DNA from: JACKHO01 sp041398745
GTDB taxonomy: Bacteria; Planctomycetota; Planctomycetia; Planctomycetales; Planctomycetaceae
Reading direction: 5' to 3'
Length of the DNA: 64,000 bases
Assembly (NCBI GenBank): GCA_041398745.1
Contig: JAWKUB010000002.1
Span: 558,001 to 622,000, forward strand
Shown: piece after piece, positions 34,532 through 43,485 of the stretch
Position numbering within the stretch: the stretch's first letter is position 1
How the letters are laid out: every line of letters starts with the position of its first letter
The notes under the pieces: model-generated
What the model saw: only the letters and a program-made list of their open reading frames with translations
Database searches by the model: none
What the model was told of the DNA's origin: nothing
Made by a program: the position numbers and the translations under genes

Positions 34532-35639
34532 ATTGACAGCGAACTGAGAGAAGACATCGACGGGTTACTGGAGCGCATTGTCCAACTAAAGGACTCTCTT
34601 TGACTTCGGCGGCAAAAAGGAACGCGTTGCCGTAATCGACGAACTGATGGCGGCCCCCAACTTCTGGGATAACCAGGAGAAGGCCCAGGAATTGATCGCT
34701 GAAATGCAGCGAATCAATGCTGTCGTGCGCCCTATGGAAGAGTTACTGCAGGGGGCCGATGACATCGGTGTATTGCTTGAGTTCGACGCCGACGATGACT
34801 CTGGTGAACTGGAAGACGAAATTAAGGCGGCTGCAGATGGGCTCCGTACTCAACTCGATGCCGCTGAACTTCAGGCGAGCATGAAGAACCCGGAAGACGC
34901 CGGGAACGCCTACCTGCAAATTCAGGCCGGTGAAGGTGGAACCGACTCTGCCGACTTCGCTGAAATGCTCATGCGGATGTACATCCGCTGGTGCGACAAC
35001 CGCGGATTCAAGCTCGAAGAAATTGATCGCTCCGATGGTGAAGAAGCGGGAATTCGCAACGTTACGCTCCTGGTGAAGGGTGACTACGCGTTCGGATTCC
35101 TTAAAGGGGAAACCGGGAACCATCGGCTCATTCGAATTAGTCCTTTCGACTCAGCAGGACGACGACACACGGCGTTCGCCGCCGTTGATGTCACACCCGA
35201 CATGGGTGATGCCGCCGACATCGAAATTGACTGGGAAAACGACGTTCGCGAAGATGTCTACCGCGCGGGCGGCGCCGGTGGACAGCACGTAAATAAGACG
35301 AGTAGTGCCGTGCGGCTGACTCACCTTCCCACGGGCGTTGTTGCCGCCTGTCAGAATGAACGGAGCCAACACCAGAACCGTGCGCTTGCTCAGAAAATGC
35401 TCGTTGCGAAAATGTATCAAATGGAACAGGATCGACGTGCCCAGGCCACGGCCGCGCGGCGTGGCGAGAAGTCCAAGATTGGTTTTGGCGGCCAGACCAT
35501 TCGGCACTACGTGCTGCAACCGCAGCAATTCGTGAAGGATGATCGAACCGACCTCAAGCAATCGAATCCTCTGGAAGTGCTGGCGGGAGACCTCGACCCG
35601 TTCATTGATGCCTATCTGCGGTGGAGTATTGCCAAGTAG
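34529..35639 (+). CDS. prfB: Peptide chain release factor 2 with programmed +1 frameshift
   Basis: Recognises UGA/UAA stop codons and releases the peptide. Translation runs from ATG 34529 through 25 codons to TGA 34601-34603; the rest is in the +1 frame, so the CDS is join(34529..34600, 34602..35639), about 370 residues. The RF2 stop-recognition tripeptide SPF is in ISPFDSAGRR and the catalytic GGQ is in AGGAGGQHVNKTSSAVR. At the shift site CTT slips by one base and GAC is read next (sequence CTTTGAC); AAGGA at 34589-34593 is the stimulating Shine-Dalgarno-like element. The zero-frame start MIDSELREDIDGLLE is typical of RF2. Confidence 0.95.
34589..34604 (+). promoter_or_regulatory. Programmed +1 frameshift site of prfB
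   Basis: AAGGA, four bases, then CTT TGA C. The in-frame UGA is read slowly when RF2 is scarce and the ribosome slips +1, giving autoregulation. All three classical parts (internal Shine-Dalgarno, CUU slip codon, UGA C) are present. Confidence 0.92.
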
Positions 35640-35646
35640 TACTTAG

Positions 35647-37641
35647 TCAATGCAATGCACCGGGAGCGAGCGTCTTGACGACAACAATGGTTGAGTCGTC
35701 CTGCGGCCAGTTGAATTCGGCGTGTTCCTTGGCAAGCTGGACCAGTGCGTTCAAGATGTCGTGCGCTGTTCCGTCCTTGTGAAGTCGCGCAAAGTCGACA
35801 ATGCGGTCGCGGCCTAATCGTTCTCGATTGGGCGACATGGTGTCTTCCAGTCCGTCTGTGCAAATGAGCACAATGTCCCCGGGATTGAGCTTCAAGGTAA
35901 CGGCGCCCGCCAGTCTGAGGTTGTTTTGCACTCCCAACATGAGGCCGCCGCTTTTCAATGGAGTTGCCTCCCCTTCCACTGGAATGTAGACGGCGCTCTG
36001 CCCTGCTCCTGAGTACGTCATTGTCTGGCTGGAGGCGTAAAGGCCAGCGAGAAATGTGGTGACGAACTTGCCGTCTTCGTGGTCTTCAGCCAGTGCGTCG
36101 TTCACGGTTTGCTGAACTTTGTTGAGGTCGTCCTCGGTTTTGAGTGCGGCGCGAAGATTTGCACGCGCATTGACCATCAGCATTGCGGCAGCGAGGTCGT
36201 GGCCACTGGCATCGGCGACCACGAGCGTCAAACGGTCGTCGTTATGCACAAAGTAATCGTAATAGTCACCACTGACCGCTGCTGCGGGAAACACTGCTCC
36301 GGCGATATCGAATCCCGCCAATGTTGGATGGGTCTGCGGATAGAGCTGTCGCTGGACTGCCTGAGCCGCTTTTAGGTCGCGTCTGTCTCGTCGCCGATCG
36401 AGCCGCATGCGAATGTCCCTGAAGGTTACCACGGCCCCTTCAGGGACGCCGTCATCGATGATAGGGGCAACCGAGTATTCCACCGGCAGGAAAGAACCGT
36501 TGGCGGTCCAGAACCGATCTTCAATTCCCTCTGTCCGACATTGCGCATGAAGGGCAGCGTGAATTGGCGACAAGAGTTCATTGCGAGGCGCGCCAGACAT
36601 ATCCAGTGACATAACGAGCGAGACAAACGAAGATTGTTTCAATTCGCGTTTGCTGAATTTCAGGAGCGCCTTGGCGGCTGGATTGATGTATTCCACGAAC
36701 CCTTTTTGATCAAGCAGCACCACGCCATCGGCAATGGCATTCAGGATTTCCTGGTCGCGCTCCTGAAGGTGCTTGAGGGCGTGTTCTACACGGGCGCGCT
36801 GCGTAATGTCGGTTGAAATTCCGGCAATGGCGCGGACTTCGCCATTGTGTTCGAACAGGGGAAATTTGACGGAAATATACTGGTGGGGCCCATCGGTATG
36901 TGGTGCTGTTTCCTCGAACTGAACTGAACGAGCAAGTCGGGCCACCATTTTGTCGTTCTCGATGAAGCGTTGGGCCAGTTCCGGCGAAGAAGCAAAGACC
37001 TCCTCATCTGTACGCCCAATGATGTCCTTCCGTTTCAAATCGAAGATTTGTTCAAATTTCTTGTTTACAAACATGTATTTGCCATCAACGTGCTTGGCGT
37101 ACACCACCGCGTCTGTTCCGTCGATAATGGCCATAAAGTCGGCCCTGGGAAGCTGAATGACCGAGTCGTCGGCTTTGCGTGGCTGACTCAGCAGGTTCTT
37201 CTTAGCCCGAATTGCTCCGCCAAGAACTCCCAGCCAATGGCACAGGTTCCTGTCCGATTCACAGTAGTCTGCACTGTGATTCGCCAGGAAGAGCGCGAGC
37301 GATGTCTGCCCATCTGCATGCAAAGGAGTCAGCATGCCACGTTGCACTTGAGGAAAACAACCATTTACTGAATGCTCAGAATTCTCAAACTGCGGCGAGA
37401 GCGATGAAAGTGCCTGACGCCAGTAAGCCGGAGTTTCTTCGAGACTGAAACAGGGGTCGCCGTCTTCGGGGTCGGGGGTAATGACGCGCAAGGAATTCGC
37501 ATTCTGGAATTCCAGCAAATGCACATGCCCGCGATTCAGTGCCTGCTGAAATCGTGAAACGGTCTCGGGGCCGGGGCGCGACTCCGTTACAAGGTTCAGG
37601 AAGTCCCCCCAGCAACGATCTGATTCAACATGTTGATTCAT
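35647..37641 (-). CDS. PAS-domain SpoIIE/PP2C-type serine phosphatase
   Basis: 664 residues from ATG 37639-37641 (GTG 37647 also possible). An N-terminal GAF-like region (about 1-150) is followed by two PAS domains (165-290 and 300-415) and a coiled linker. The phosphatase domain contains VSGDYYDYF, VADASGHDLAAA, TDGLEDT and QDDSTIVVV, the metal-binding aspartates of PPM phosphatases. This RsbU/RsbP-like layout usually switches an anti-sigma antagonist in response to a signal. The gene starts 91 bases downstream of the stop of a membrane Ser/Thr kinase on the same strand. Confidence 0.9.
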   Translation of the reverse strand: MNQHVESDRCWGDFLNLVTESRPGPETVSRFQQALNRGHVHLLEFQNANSLRVITPDPEDGDPCFSLEETPAYWRQALSSLSPQFENSEHSVNGCFPQVQRGMLTPLHADGQTSLALFLANHSADYCESDRNLCHWLGVLGGAIRAKKNLLSQPRKADDSVIQLPRADFMAIIDGTDAVVYAKHVDGKYMFVNKKFEQIFDLKRKDIIGRTDEEVFASSPELAQRFIENDKMVARLARSVQFEETAPHTDGPHQYISVKFPLFEHNGEVRAIAGISTDITQRARVEHALKHLQERDQEILNAIADGVVLLDQKGFVEYINPAAKALLKFSKRELKQSSFVSLVMSLDMSGAPRNELLSPIHAALHAQCRTEGIEDRFWTANGSFLPVEYSVAPIIDDGVPEGAVVTFRDIRMRLDRRRDRRDLKAAQAVQRQLYPQTHPTLAGFDIAGAVFPAAAVSGDYYDYFVHNDDRLTLVVADASGHDLAAAMLMVNARANLRAALKTEDDLNKVQQTVNDALAEDHEDGKFVTTFLAGLYASSQTMTYSGAGQSAVYIPVEGEATPLKSGGLMLGVQNNLRLAGAVTLKLNPGDIVLICTDGLEDTMSPNRERLGRDRIVDFARLHKDGTAHDILNALVQLAKEHAEFNWPQDDSTIVVVKTLAPGALH

Positions 37642-37732
37642 TGTCACGAGCCTCTCCGAGCCCAGCGCGGCAGGCCTCGCTTGGACGCAATCAGCACATT
37701 CGTCTTATCAACATCCTGTCGAGTCCACTAGT

Positions 37733-39373
37733 TTACAAATCCTTCAGCAATTCACGTGCCCGATCAACGAGCGGCTTAAACTCTTCCAGTCTACCGTAGA
37801 GCGTGACGACATTTTCAAGGGTCGACTTTGGCTCCAATGTGGATCCATCAGCGATTTGCTTCTCAGCGGTTTCAATTTGTTCGCGGATAAAAGTCAGACG
37901 GTCTGTGGCATCGCCGAGTTCAGCCCGAATTCCGTCGGCTTTCGATTTGGCGAGCAGTGCCGTCGGGCGGGCTGAATCGTAACGCTGCAGTTCTTCTTCA
38001 GTGTATGTGGCCGTGGGATCGGGAGTCCACAGTTCGTACAATGCATCATAATACTCGAGCGCGGTAATTCGATCTCCAAATTCCTCGTATTTGACTGCCT
38101 CGCGAAAAGATCGCTCCGCCTCTGATTTGGGCTCCCGACCGAACCGCACGCTGGTGTCAATCCGTTGCTGTTCACGATATGTGACAATCTGGTCCTGCCA
38201 GAGTTTTGCTTCCTCGACATGCGGGCCGTTTGGGTACCAATCAACGAGTCGTCGCAGGTCGCTCTCGACAAATGCCCAATCTCCTGGCTCTTCACTGGCC
38301 ATTGCTTTGGCAACACGCCCGTAGAGACGCCCTTCGCTGACGCTGTAGCGGTAATAACCGAAAACACCGGCGACGAGCAGCACAAGTAGTGTCACGAGGA
38401 ACCAGGTTTGTTCGTAGAAGGGAGCAACAGGGCCCTTCTTTTTCTTACTGCGCTTCTTTTTCGGTTGATCTGCCAGGGCCGTGGCCCCGGCGACGGTCAT
38501 ATCGGCTCCGGCGGTCGCTGCTTGCTGCGCCTGCTTTTCCTTCACCTTCTCTCTGACGTTTTCGAGCATCACCTGAACGGCGAGGGCGTCGTAGGGGCGG
38601 TCGGCGGGATCTTTAGCCAACAGTTCGTTGATGAGATCGCCCAGCCAAATAGGGACGTTGGGATTGGAGTCATGGACTGACGGAGGAATGTCGTCGAGAT
38701 GTTTAAACAGTAGCTCCGCTTGATTCTCTGCCTGGAAGGGCGGGCGGCCTGTCAGCATTTGAAACAGGACGCAGCCAAGGGCATACAAGTCGGTGCGTCC
38801 GGAAATGGGATGCTTGCCCGTGATTTGTTCCGGCGCCATGTAATTCATGGTTCCCACGGTCTTCCCGGCCTGAGTCAATGCCGTAGCCTGCGTGTCCCTG
38901 GCAATTCCGAAGTCGCTCAGTTTCAGTACGCCACCCTTGTCGATGAGCAAATTACCCGGTTTCAGGTCGCGATGGACAATGCCCGCGTTATGTGCATGCT
39001 CCAATGCCTTGGCGATTTGCATTGCGTAATCAACGGCCTGTTCCCAGGAGAGTTGGCCCTTCTCTTTGAGAACGGTGTCAAGCGTGCCTCCTTCAATGAG
39101 TTCCATTGCATAGAAACGTTGCGTCTTGGAACTGCCAGCGCCGAATAGCCGAATGATGTTGGGGTGTCGCAGTTTCTTGAGAATGTCCGTTTCTCGAATA
39201 AACCGCTTTTCTACCTTGGGATCGGCGACTAAATCGGGGGCCAGCACCTTAACGGCAACCTCGGCTCCATTCTTCTCATAGGTCGCCCGGTAGACCACTC
39301 CCATCCCACCGACACCAATTTCTTCGGCGAGCACGAATGGACCAATTCGTCTCTGTGGTGTGGGCTGGGTCAT
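37733..39373 (-). CDS. Transmembrane Ser/Thr protein kinase
   Basis: 546 residues from ATG 39371-39373. Kinase domain at about 10-275: glycine loop EEIGVGGMGVVYRA, VAVKVL, catalytic HRDLKPGNLL, DFGIARD and NYMAPEQ, all intact. A Lys/Arg-rich juxtamembrane stretch (KKKRSKKKKG) precedes one transmembrane helix near 323-341. The extracytoplasmic part (345-546) is helical, probably a TPR-like repeat region. Adjacent to the SpoIIE-type phosphatase; divergent from the LptF/G permease. Confidence 0.92.
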   Translation of the reverse strand: MTQPTPQRRIGPFVLAEEIGVGGMGVVYRATYEKNGAEVAVKVLAPDLVADPKVEKRFIRETDILKKLRHPNIIRLFGAGSSKTQRFYAMELIEGGTLDTVLKEKGQLSWEQAVDYAMQIAKALEHAHNAGIVHRDLKPGNLLIDKGGVLKLSDFGIARDTQATALTQAGKTVGTMNYMAPEQITGKHPISGRTDLYALGCVLFQMLTGRPPFQAENQAELLFKHLDDIPPSVHDSNPNVPIWLGDLINELLAKDPADRPYDALAVQVMLENVREKVKEKQAQQAATAGADMTVAGATALADQPKKKRSKKKKGPVAPFYEQTWFLVTLLVLLVAGVFGYYRYSVSEGRLYGRVAKAMASEEPGDWAFVESDLRRLVDWYPNGPHVEEAKLWQDQIVTYREQQRIDTSVRFGREPKSEAERSFREAVKYEEFGDRITALEYYDALYELWTPDPTATYTEEELQRYDSARPTALLAKSKADGIRAELGDATDRLTFIREQIETAEKQIADGSTLEPKSTLENVVTLYGRLEEFKPLVDRARELLKDL

Positions 39374-39591
39374 GGTACAGATGGCCGTTGTCGAAGACGC
39401 GTTGCCCGACGAGTACGAGCTGGAGAGTTTAAGTCTATGCGCCAGCGAAGGATAAATCAATCAGTCCGGTCATGTTGGGCGTCGTGGAAGCTCCACTCCG
39501 TATTGACCTGTTTTGCGGCCTTTCCGTATATCTCCCCTCGCCAGTCCTCGCTTCCGAGCTGAGAAGTACCACTTCAGACCTGCCGTCCAAC

Positions 39592-40776
39592 ATGTTCCGC
39601 ATCCCCCTGCTTCAGAGATACATTTTCTGGGAAGTGCTACGGGCGTTCGTCTTTGTGTTGGCATGCATTACCGTGTTGCTCATGTTTGTGGGTGTGTTCC
39701 AGCAGGCAACCGAACGTGGAATGGGGGCGGAACAGGTTTTGCGCGTGCTGCCATACCTGGTTCCCAGCATGCTGCCGTTCACCATTCCCGCGGCTCTGTT
39801 ACTGACAATTAGTGTTGTCTATGGGCGTCTGGCAGGAGACTCAGAGTTCACGGCGGCGAAAGCGGCTGGGATTCATCCTGTCTCTTTGATGTGGCCGGCG
39901 TTTCTGTTTGGCGGTTTCCTCAGTGTGGCAGCGCTGTTGCTGACAGATCAGGTCATCCCCTGGTCGGTCCGTAAAATCGAGCAACAGTTCATGGCCGTCA
40001 TGGAAGACATTCTCATTGAGCAATTGCGTACAGAACTACAATTCACCGACCCTGGACATCGCTTCCACGTGACCGTGGCTCGCGTCGAAGGACGCACCTT
40101 GGTGCATCCTGTCATTCGTTATGTCAAAGGAAATGGCATTGTTACCGTCAAGGCGGAGTCGGCCGACATTCGCCTCGACACCGAACAGCAGTATGCCATT
40201 GTCAAATTGCACAATCCTTACAGCGATTTGGCTGAACATGGCCGCATTGTCATGAATCGAGACTTCGAACTTCCCATCAGGTGGAGTAGTCGCAAGAACG
40301 CCCCGCCTGCCCGGAACTTCCCGATCTCGGACATTGAAGAAGAGATGGATGGCATTCAGCACTCTGAACAGCTCCAGCGGGAGCGACAGGTGGTGCAGGC
40401 ACTCATGTCGCTCAGCGTGGCGGATTTTTCCCGGCTAACCGATCCCGAAATCATGGGAGCTCACGGCATGGAGCAAATGATTTCGCGTCGACAAAAACTC
40501 AATACGGAAATCCACAGTCGTTACGCCCTCGCGTGCAGTTGCTTCTTCTTTGCCCTGCTGGGGACACCCTTCGCCATCATGTTCGGCAAGAGCCAGTTCC
40601 TGACCAGTTTTCTGTTCTGTTTCGTGCCCATTGTTGGCGGCTACTATCCCTTGATGCTCGGGCTCATGACACAGGCAAAGGAAGGACATATTGGTCCTGA
40701 ATGGTCGATGTGGATTGCCAATGCCCTGCTCCTGGTGAGTTCCTGGTTCATCTTAAGGCGCGTGGTGCGGTATTAG
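39592..40776 (+). CDS. LptF/LptG (YjgP/YjgQ) family permease
   Basis: 394 residues from ATG 39592 (MFRIPLLQRYIFWEVL). Layout of the family: one N-terminal amphipathic segment, three transmembrane helices (about 22-42, 60-83, 103-122), a periplasmic beta-jellyroll (135-300) and three C-terminal helices (about 317-335, 340-355 and 368-388). LptF/G pull lipopolysaccharide out of the inner membrane with LptB2. Only one member is found here, with a partner expected elsewhere. Neighbours are unrelated. Confidence 0.87.
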   Translation: MFRIPLLQRYIFWEVLRAFVFVLACITVLLMFVGVFQQATERGMGAEQVLRVLPYLVPSMLPFTIPAALLLTISVVYGRLAGDSEFTAAKAAGIHPVSLMWPAFLFGGFLSVAALLLTDQVIPWSVRKIEQQFMAVMEDILIEQLRTELQFTDPGHRFHVTVARVEGRTLVHPVIRYVKGNGIVTVKAESADIRLDTEQQYAIVKLHNPYSDLAEHGRIVMNRDFELPIRWSSRKNAPPARNFPISDIEEEMDGIQHSEQLQRERQVVQALMSLSVADFSRLTDPEIMGAHGMEQMISRRQKLNTEIHSRYALACSCFFFALLGTPFAIMFGKSQFLTSFLFCFVPIVGGYYPLMLGLMTQAKEGHIGPEWSMWIANALLLVSSWFILRRVVRY

Positions 40777-40921
40777 TTGGCGTTTCGTTAGTCGACCGCG
40801 CTCGGGACAGAATTCAGAATCTTTGTGAGTTAACACGGCAACAATCACAGACTTCGGGTATCATTTGACCGTCTGAATGTCAGGTGGCAATTCGGATATC
40901 AACGATTTCGGAGAACAGGTC

Positions 40922-41455
40922 ATGCGCAGTTGCTGTTTGTTGTCTAGTGCGATGGTGTTGATGTCGTCCGTGGTCATGGCCGATGTGGAATCGGGCCCGA
41001 TTGCGGACTCCGTGGTACCGAAACTGGAAGTGTTCGCCGTCGCGGGTGACACCAGTGGTGAGGCCGTCGAATTCGTGGAGAAACGCGAATCGAAGCCGAC
41101 GCTGTACTGCTTTATTCCCGCCGACAAGTTCAGCCGTCCGACTGCCCGTCTCATGCGAACGCTTGACGACAAACTGAGCGGTGTTGCCAGCGACGGACAC
41201 ATTGTGGCCGTCTGGATTACGGGCGATGCGGAAATGTCCAAAGAGTATTTGGGCCGCGTGAACATGTCTCTGAAGTTGTCGTCGACCACACTCTGTGTTT
41301 ACGAGAAAGATGCGAACGGCCCAGGGGAATGGGGAATTAATTCCGACGCCAGCATTACCGTTGTGGTCACGAAAGAAGGGAAAGTCAAAGGCTCGTTTGG
41401 ATACGTGTCTGCCAATGAAACTCTCGCTGATGACGTGTTGAAACTGCTGCAGTAA
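40922..41455 (+). CDS. Secreted thioredoxin-fold-like protein without redox cysteines
   Basis: 177 residues from ATG 40922, with GGAG at 40910-40913. A signal peptide (about 1-20, ending VMA) is followed by a domain with the pattern SKPTLYCFIPADKFSRP, VAVWITGDAEMSKEYLG and ASITVVVTKEGKVKGSFGYV, consistent with an AhpC/redoxin-like fold. There is no CxxC; a single Cys lies in the first strand. Planctomycete-type protein of unknown role. It is followed by scpA after 18 bases and may be co-transcribed. Confidence 0.65.
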   Translation: MRSCCLLSSAMVLMSSVVMADVESGPIADSVVPKLEVFAVAGDTSGEAVEFVEKRESKPTLYCFIPADKFSRPTARLMRTLDDKLSGVASDGHIVAVWITGDAEMSKEYLGRVNMSLKLSSTTLCVYEKDANGPGEWGINSDASITVVVTKEGKVKGSFGYVSANETLADDVLKLLQ

Positions 41456-41473
41456 AGGTGTGGGATTCCAAGG

Positions 41474-42250
41474 ATGATGTCTCCCGGTTATCGCGTTGAA
41501 CTGGATGTCTTCACAGGTCCACTGGATTTGTTGTTGTATCTGGTACGTCGTAGCGAGGTGGAAATCGTCGATCTTCCGATTTACCCCATCGCGGCCCAAT
41601 TCAATGAGTTCCTGGACGTTCTGAAGGAGATTAATCTCGATCTGGCAGGTGATTTTGTCGTCATGGCCAGCACGCTGATGGAAATTAAGAGCCGGGATGT
41701 TCTCCCCGCTGAAGGAGAAGTGGAGGAGGCAGAGGAAGAAGTTCCGGTCGACTCTGATCCCCGCAGTGATTTGATTACGCAGTTGCTGGAGTATCGACGC
41801 TTTAAAGAGGCGGCATTTGCCCTGGAAGCTCAGGCGGCAGAATGGCAGGAACGCTATCCTCGACTGGAAGATGACCGCCCCACGTCGACAAGCAATCCCT
41901 CGGCCGACCGCATCAAAGAAGTGGAGCTGTGGGATTTGGTGAGTGCCTTGGGGCGGGTGCTGCGGCGGAAAGAGGTTGAAGAAGAAACCAGCGTGCGGGC
42001 CGATACGACTCCGCTGCATGTGCACGTGGAACAGTTGGGAGCACTGGTCCGCGATAAAAAGGAAGTTCGCTTCTCCAGCCTGTTCGACAAGGAGACAGCC
42101 CGTAGCCGCATTGTGGGCATGTTTCTGGCTATTCTGGAACTATTGCGGCATCACCACTTTCGCGCTGTTCAAGCTGAGCAGCACGGTGACATCATCATTC
42201 GGGCGCCGCTGGAAGAGCCTGCCGTCGGTCCCGCCGCTGAGGCTGAGTAA
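41474..42250 (+). CDS. scpA: Segregation and condensation protein A
   Basis: 258 residues. Typical kleisin start YRVELDVFTGPLDLLLYLVRR and the EVEIVDLPI block. The middle is acidic (EEAEEEVPVDSDP) and the C-terminal winged helix has VRFSSLFDKETARSRIVGMFLAILELLRHH. ScpA links the two heads of SMC in chromosome condensation and segregation. Its partner scpB is not adjacent. The preceding codon is an extra ATG, so the exact start is one of two. Confidence 0.93.
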   Translation: MMSPGYRVELDVFTGPLDLLLYLVRRSEVEIVDLPIYPIAAQFNEFLDVLKEINLDLAGDFVVMASTLMEIKSRDVLPAEGEVEEAEEEVPVDSDPRSDLITQLLEYRRFKEAAFALEAQAAEWQERYPRLEDDRPTSTSNPSADRIKEVELWDLVSALGRVLRRKEVEEETSVRADTTPLHVHVEQLGALVRDKKEVRFSSLFDKETARSRIVGMFLAILELLRHHHFRAVQAEQHGDIIIRAPLEEPAVGPAAEAE

Positions 42251-42258
42251 CTTCTCCC

Positions 42259-42939
42259 TCAGTTCTCACTAAAGTCTGGTGCATAACTGGCGGGCTGCCG
42301 CTGCAGCAGGCGGAGATGATCGAGCAGCAAATCGCTGCGATGGTCCACGTTGGTGAGTTTCAGGAACTCGGTGGACAGCGCGGAGGGTAGGCGGCTGCCT
42401 TGAGCGAGGATGTCACTGAGACATCCTAGTGAGAGTTGGTTTTGTACAAGACCTTCCACGATGAATCGGTCCTTGCGCGGAACGCATTCGCGATACAAAT
42501 CGAGCAACTCGCTCCGTCGTCGTTGCCGGTCAATAGCCGCAGGCGAGGGATAGCGGTCGGGAATGGCAGTCGCGCGAACGCGAGGCGGCTTTCCATCTTC
42601 CGTTGGCAAGTGTTCCAACTCAGTTCGGGTCAGGCCGCGCAGCACAACCGACTGTGTTTGTCCTTCCGCGTTCTGCTGCGCAATCGAAATGCGGGCCAGG
42701 ATTCCATGCTTCAGTTGGGATGGGCATGAATCGCAGTTCGGCAATGCACCTCCTGCACTCATCACACCCAGTGCCACGACTTCGTTGGTCGTCATGGCCA
42801 GTTCGATGGCGGCCTGCTGTTCAGGCGTACTAATTTGAATTGGCTTAGCGGAATACGGAAACACCAGGACATGCGGAAACAGCATCAGTGGGCATTCGAC
42901 GGTTTCTTCCGAAAACGGGTGAGATGCGGACTGAGTCAT
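42259..42939 (-). CDS. LON substrate-binding domain protein (stand-alone)
   Basis: 226 residues corresponding only to the N-terminal domain of Lon protease, without ATPase or protease parts. CPLMLFPHVLVFPYSAKPIQI is the domain's first strands and GILARISIAQQNAEGQ a later strand pair. An unusual pair of cysteines, CDSC, occurs near residue 69. Such proteins may bind unfolded clients; activity is unknown. It begins 3 bases after the stop of the DUF309 gene on the same strand, so the pair is one operon. Confidence 0.85.
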   Translation of the reverse strand: MTQSASHPFSEETVECPLMLFPHVLVFPYSAKPIQISTPEQQAAIELAMTTNEVVALGVMSAGGALPNCDSCPSQLKHGILARISIAQQNAEGQTQSVVLRGLTRTELEHLPTEDGKPPRVRATAIPDRYPSPAAIDRQRRRSELLDLYRECVPRKDRFIVEGLVQNQLSLGCLSDILAQGSRLPSALSTEFLKLTNVDHRSDLLLDHLRLLQRQPASYAPDFSEN

Positions 42940-42942
42940 GTG

Positions 42943-43323
42943 CTACTGCGAGGCTCGGTGAATAATGAGGACTGGAATGTCGGCCATTTCGATTTCGACC
43001 CCATGCGGATAACCACTGCTGACTTCCGCCAGTTTGCGGAAGCAGTGGTTGAAGTCCTGGCGGAATCGCTGGAGGTCAATGCCATGAAACGACTCTCCAT
43101 ACGGTGCGAGGTACCGTAGCGTCGAGTCATACATTTTGCGGGCGCCTGTCAGATTTCCTTCAGTGAAGTGAAACAGGGCGACTGCGGCATGGATTAACCC
43201 CTGGTAGAAGTCCCGTCGTTCATCGAGCGTCTCGTTCCAGATTTCCTCTAGAACGTCATGGCACGCAAAGAACTCCTGTTCATTGAACAACTCCACCGCG
43301 TGCGCAAACGAGTCATGATGCAT
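42943..43323 (-). CDS. DUF309 family protein
   Basis: 126 residues. The family signature is clear: HAVELFNEQEFFACHDVLEEIW near the N-terminus and FYQGLIHAAVALFHFTEGN next. This small all-helical family has no known function. It is the first gene of a two-gene operon with the LON-domain gene. Confidence 0.88.
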   Translation of the reverse strand: MHHDSFAHAVELFNEQEFFACHDVLEEIWNETLDERRDFYQGLIHAAVALFHFTEGNLTGARKMYDSTLRYLAPYGESFHGIDLQRFRQDFNHCFRKLAEVSSGYPHGVEIEMADIPVLIIHRASQ

Positions 43324-43423
43324 AACGAATCTTCCAGGCAGTCATCGTCCAGTGAGTGTTGACGGCTGTCGAGATGGTACTCCCATCGGGAAGCTCAACT
43401 TACATCGCAAACCGACAATAAGT

Positions 43424-43453
43424 CCGATATGTTGCCTGCAGGCAACATATCGG
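43424..43453. repeat. Perfect 30-base palindrome
   Basis: Each half is CCGATATGTTGCCTG followed by its exact reverse complement, with no central spacer. It lies in the 162-base gap between the RNase D-like gene stop and the DUF309 start, both leftward. There is no T-run on either side, so a simple terminator is unlikely; it may be an operator or cruciform-forming site. Confidence 0.85.
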
Positions 43454-43485
43454 TTGGAGACGCCCGGACTCATGCCAGCGAATGA

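Noticed and set aside
40880..42025. A 381-codon open frame on the reverse strand
   Set aside because: It is entirely antisense to the thioredoxin-fold-like gene and scpA, has no domain and no ribosome-binding site, and its composition is that of a shadow frame.
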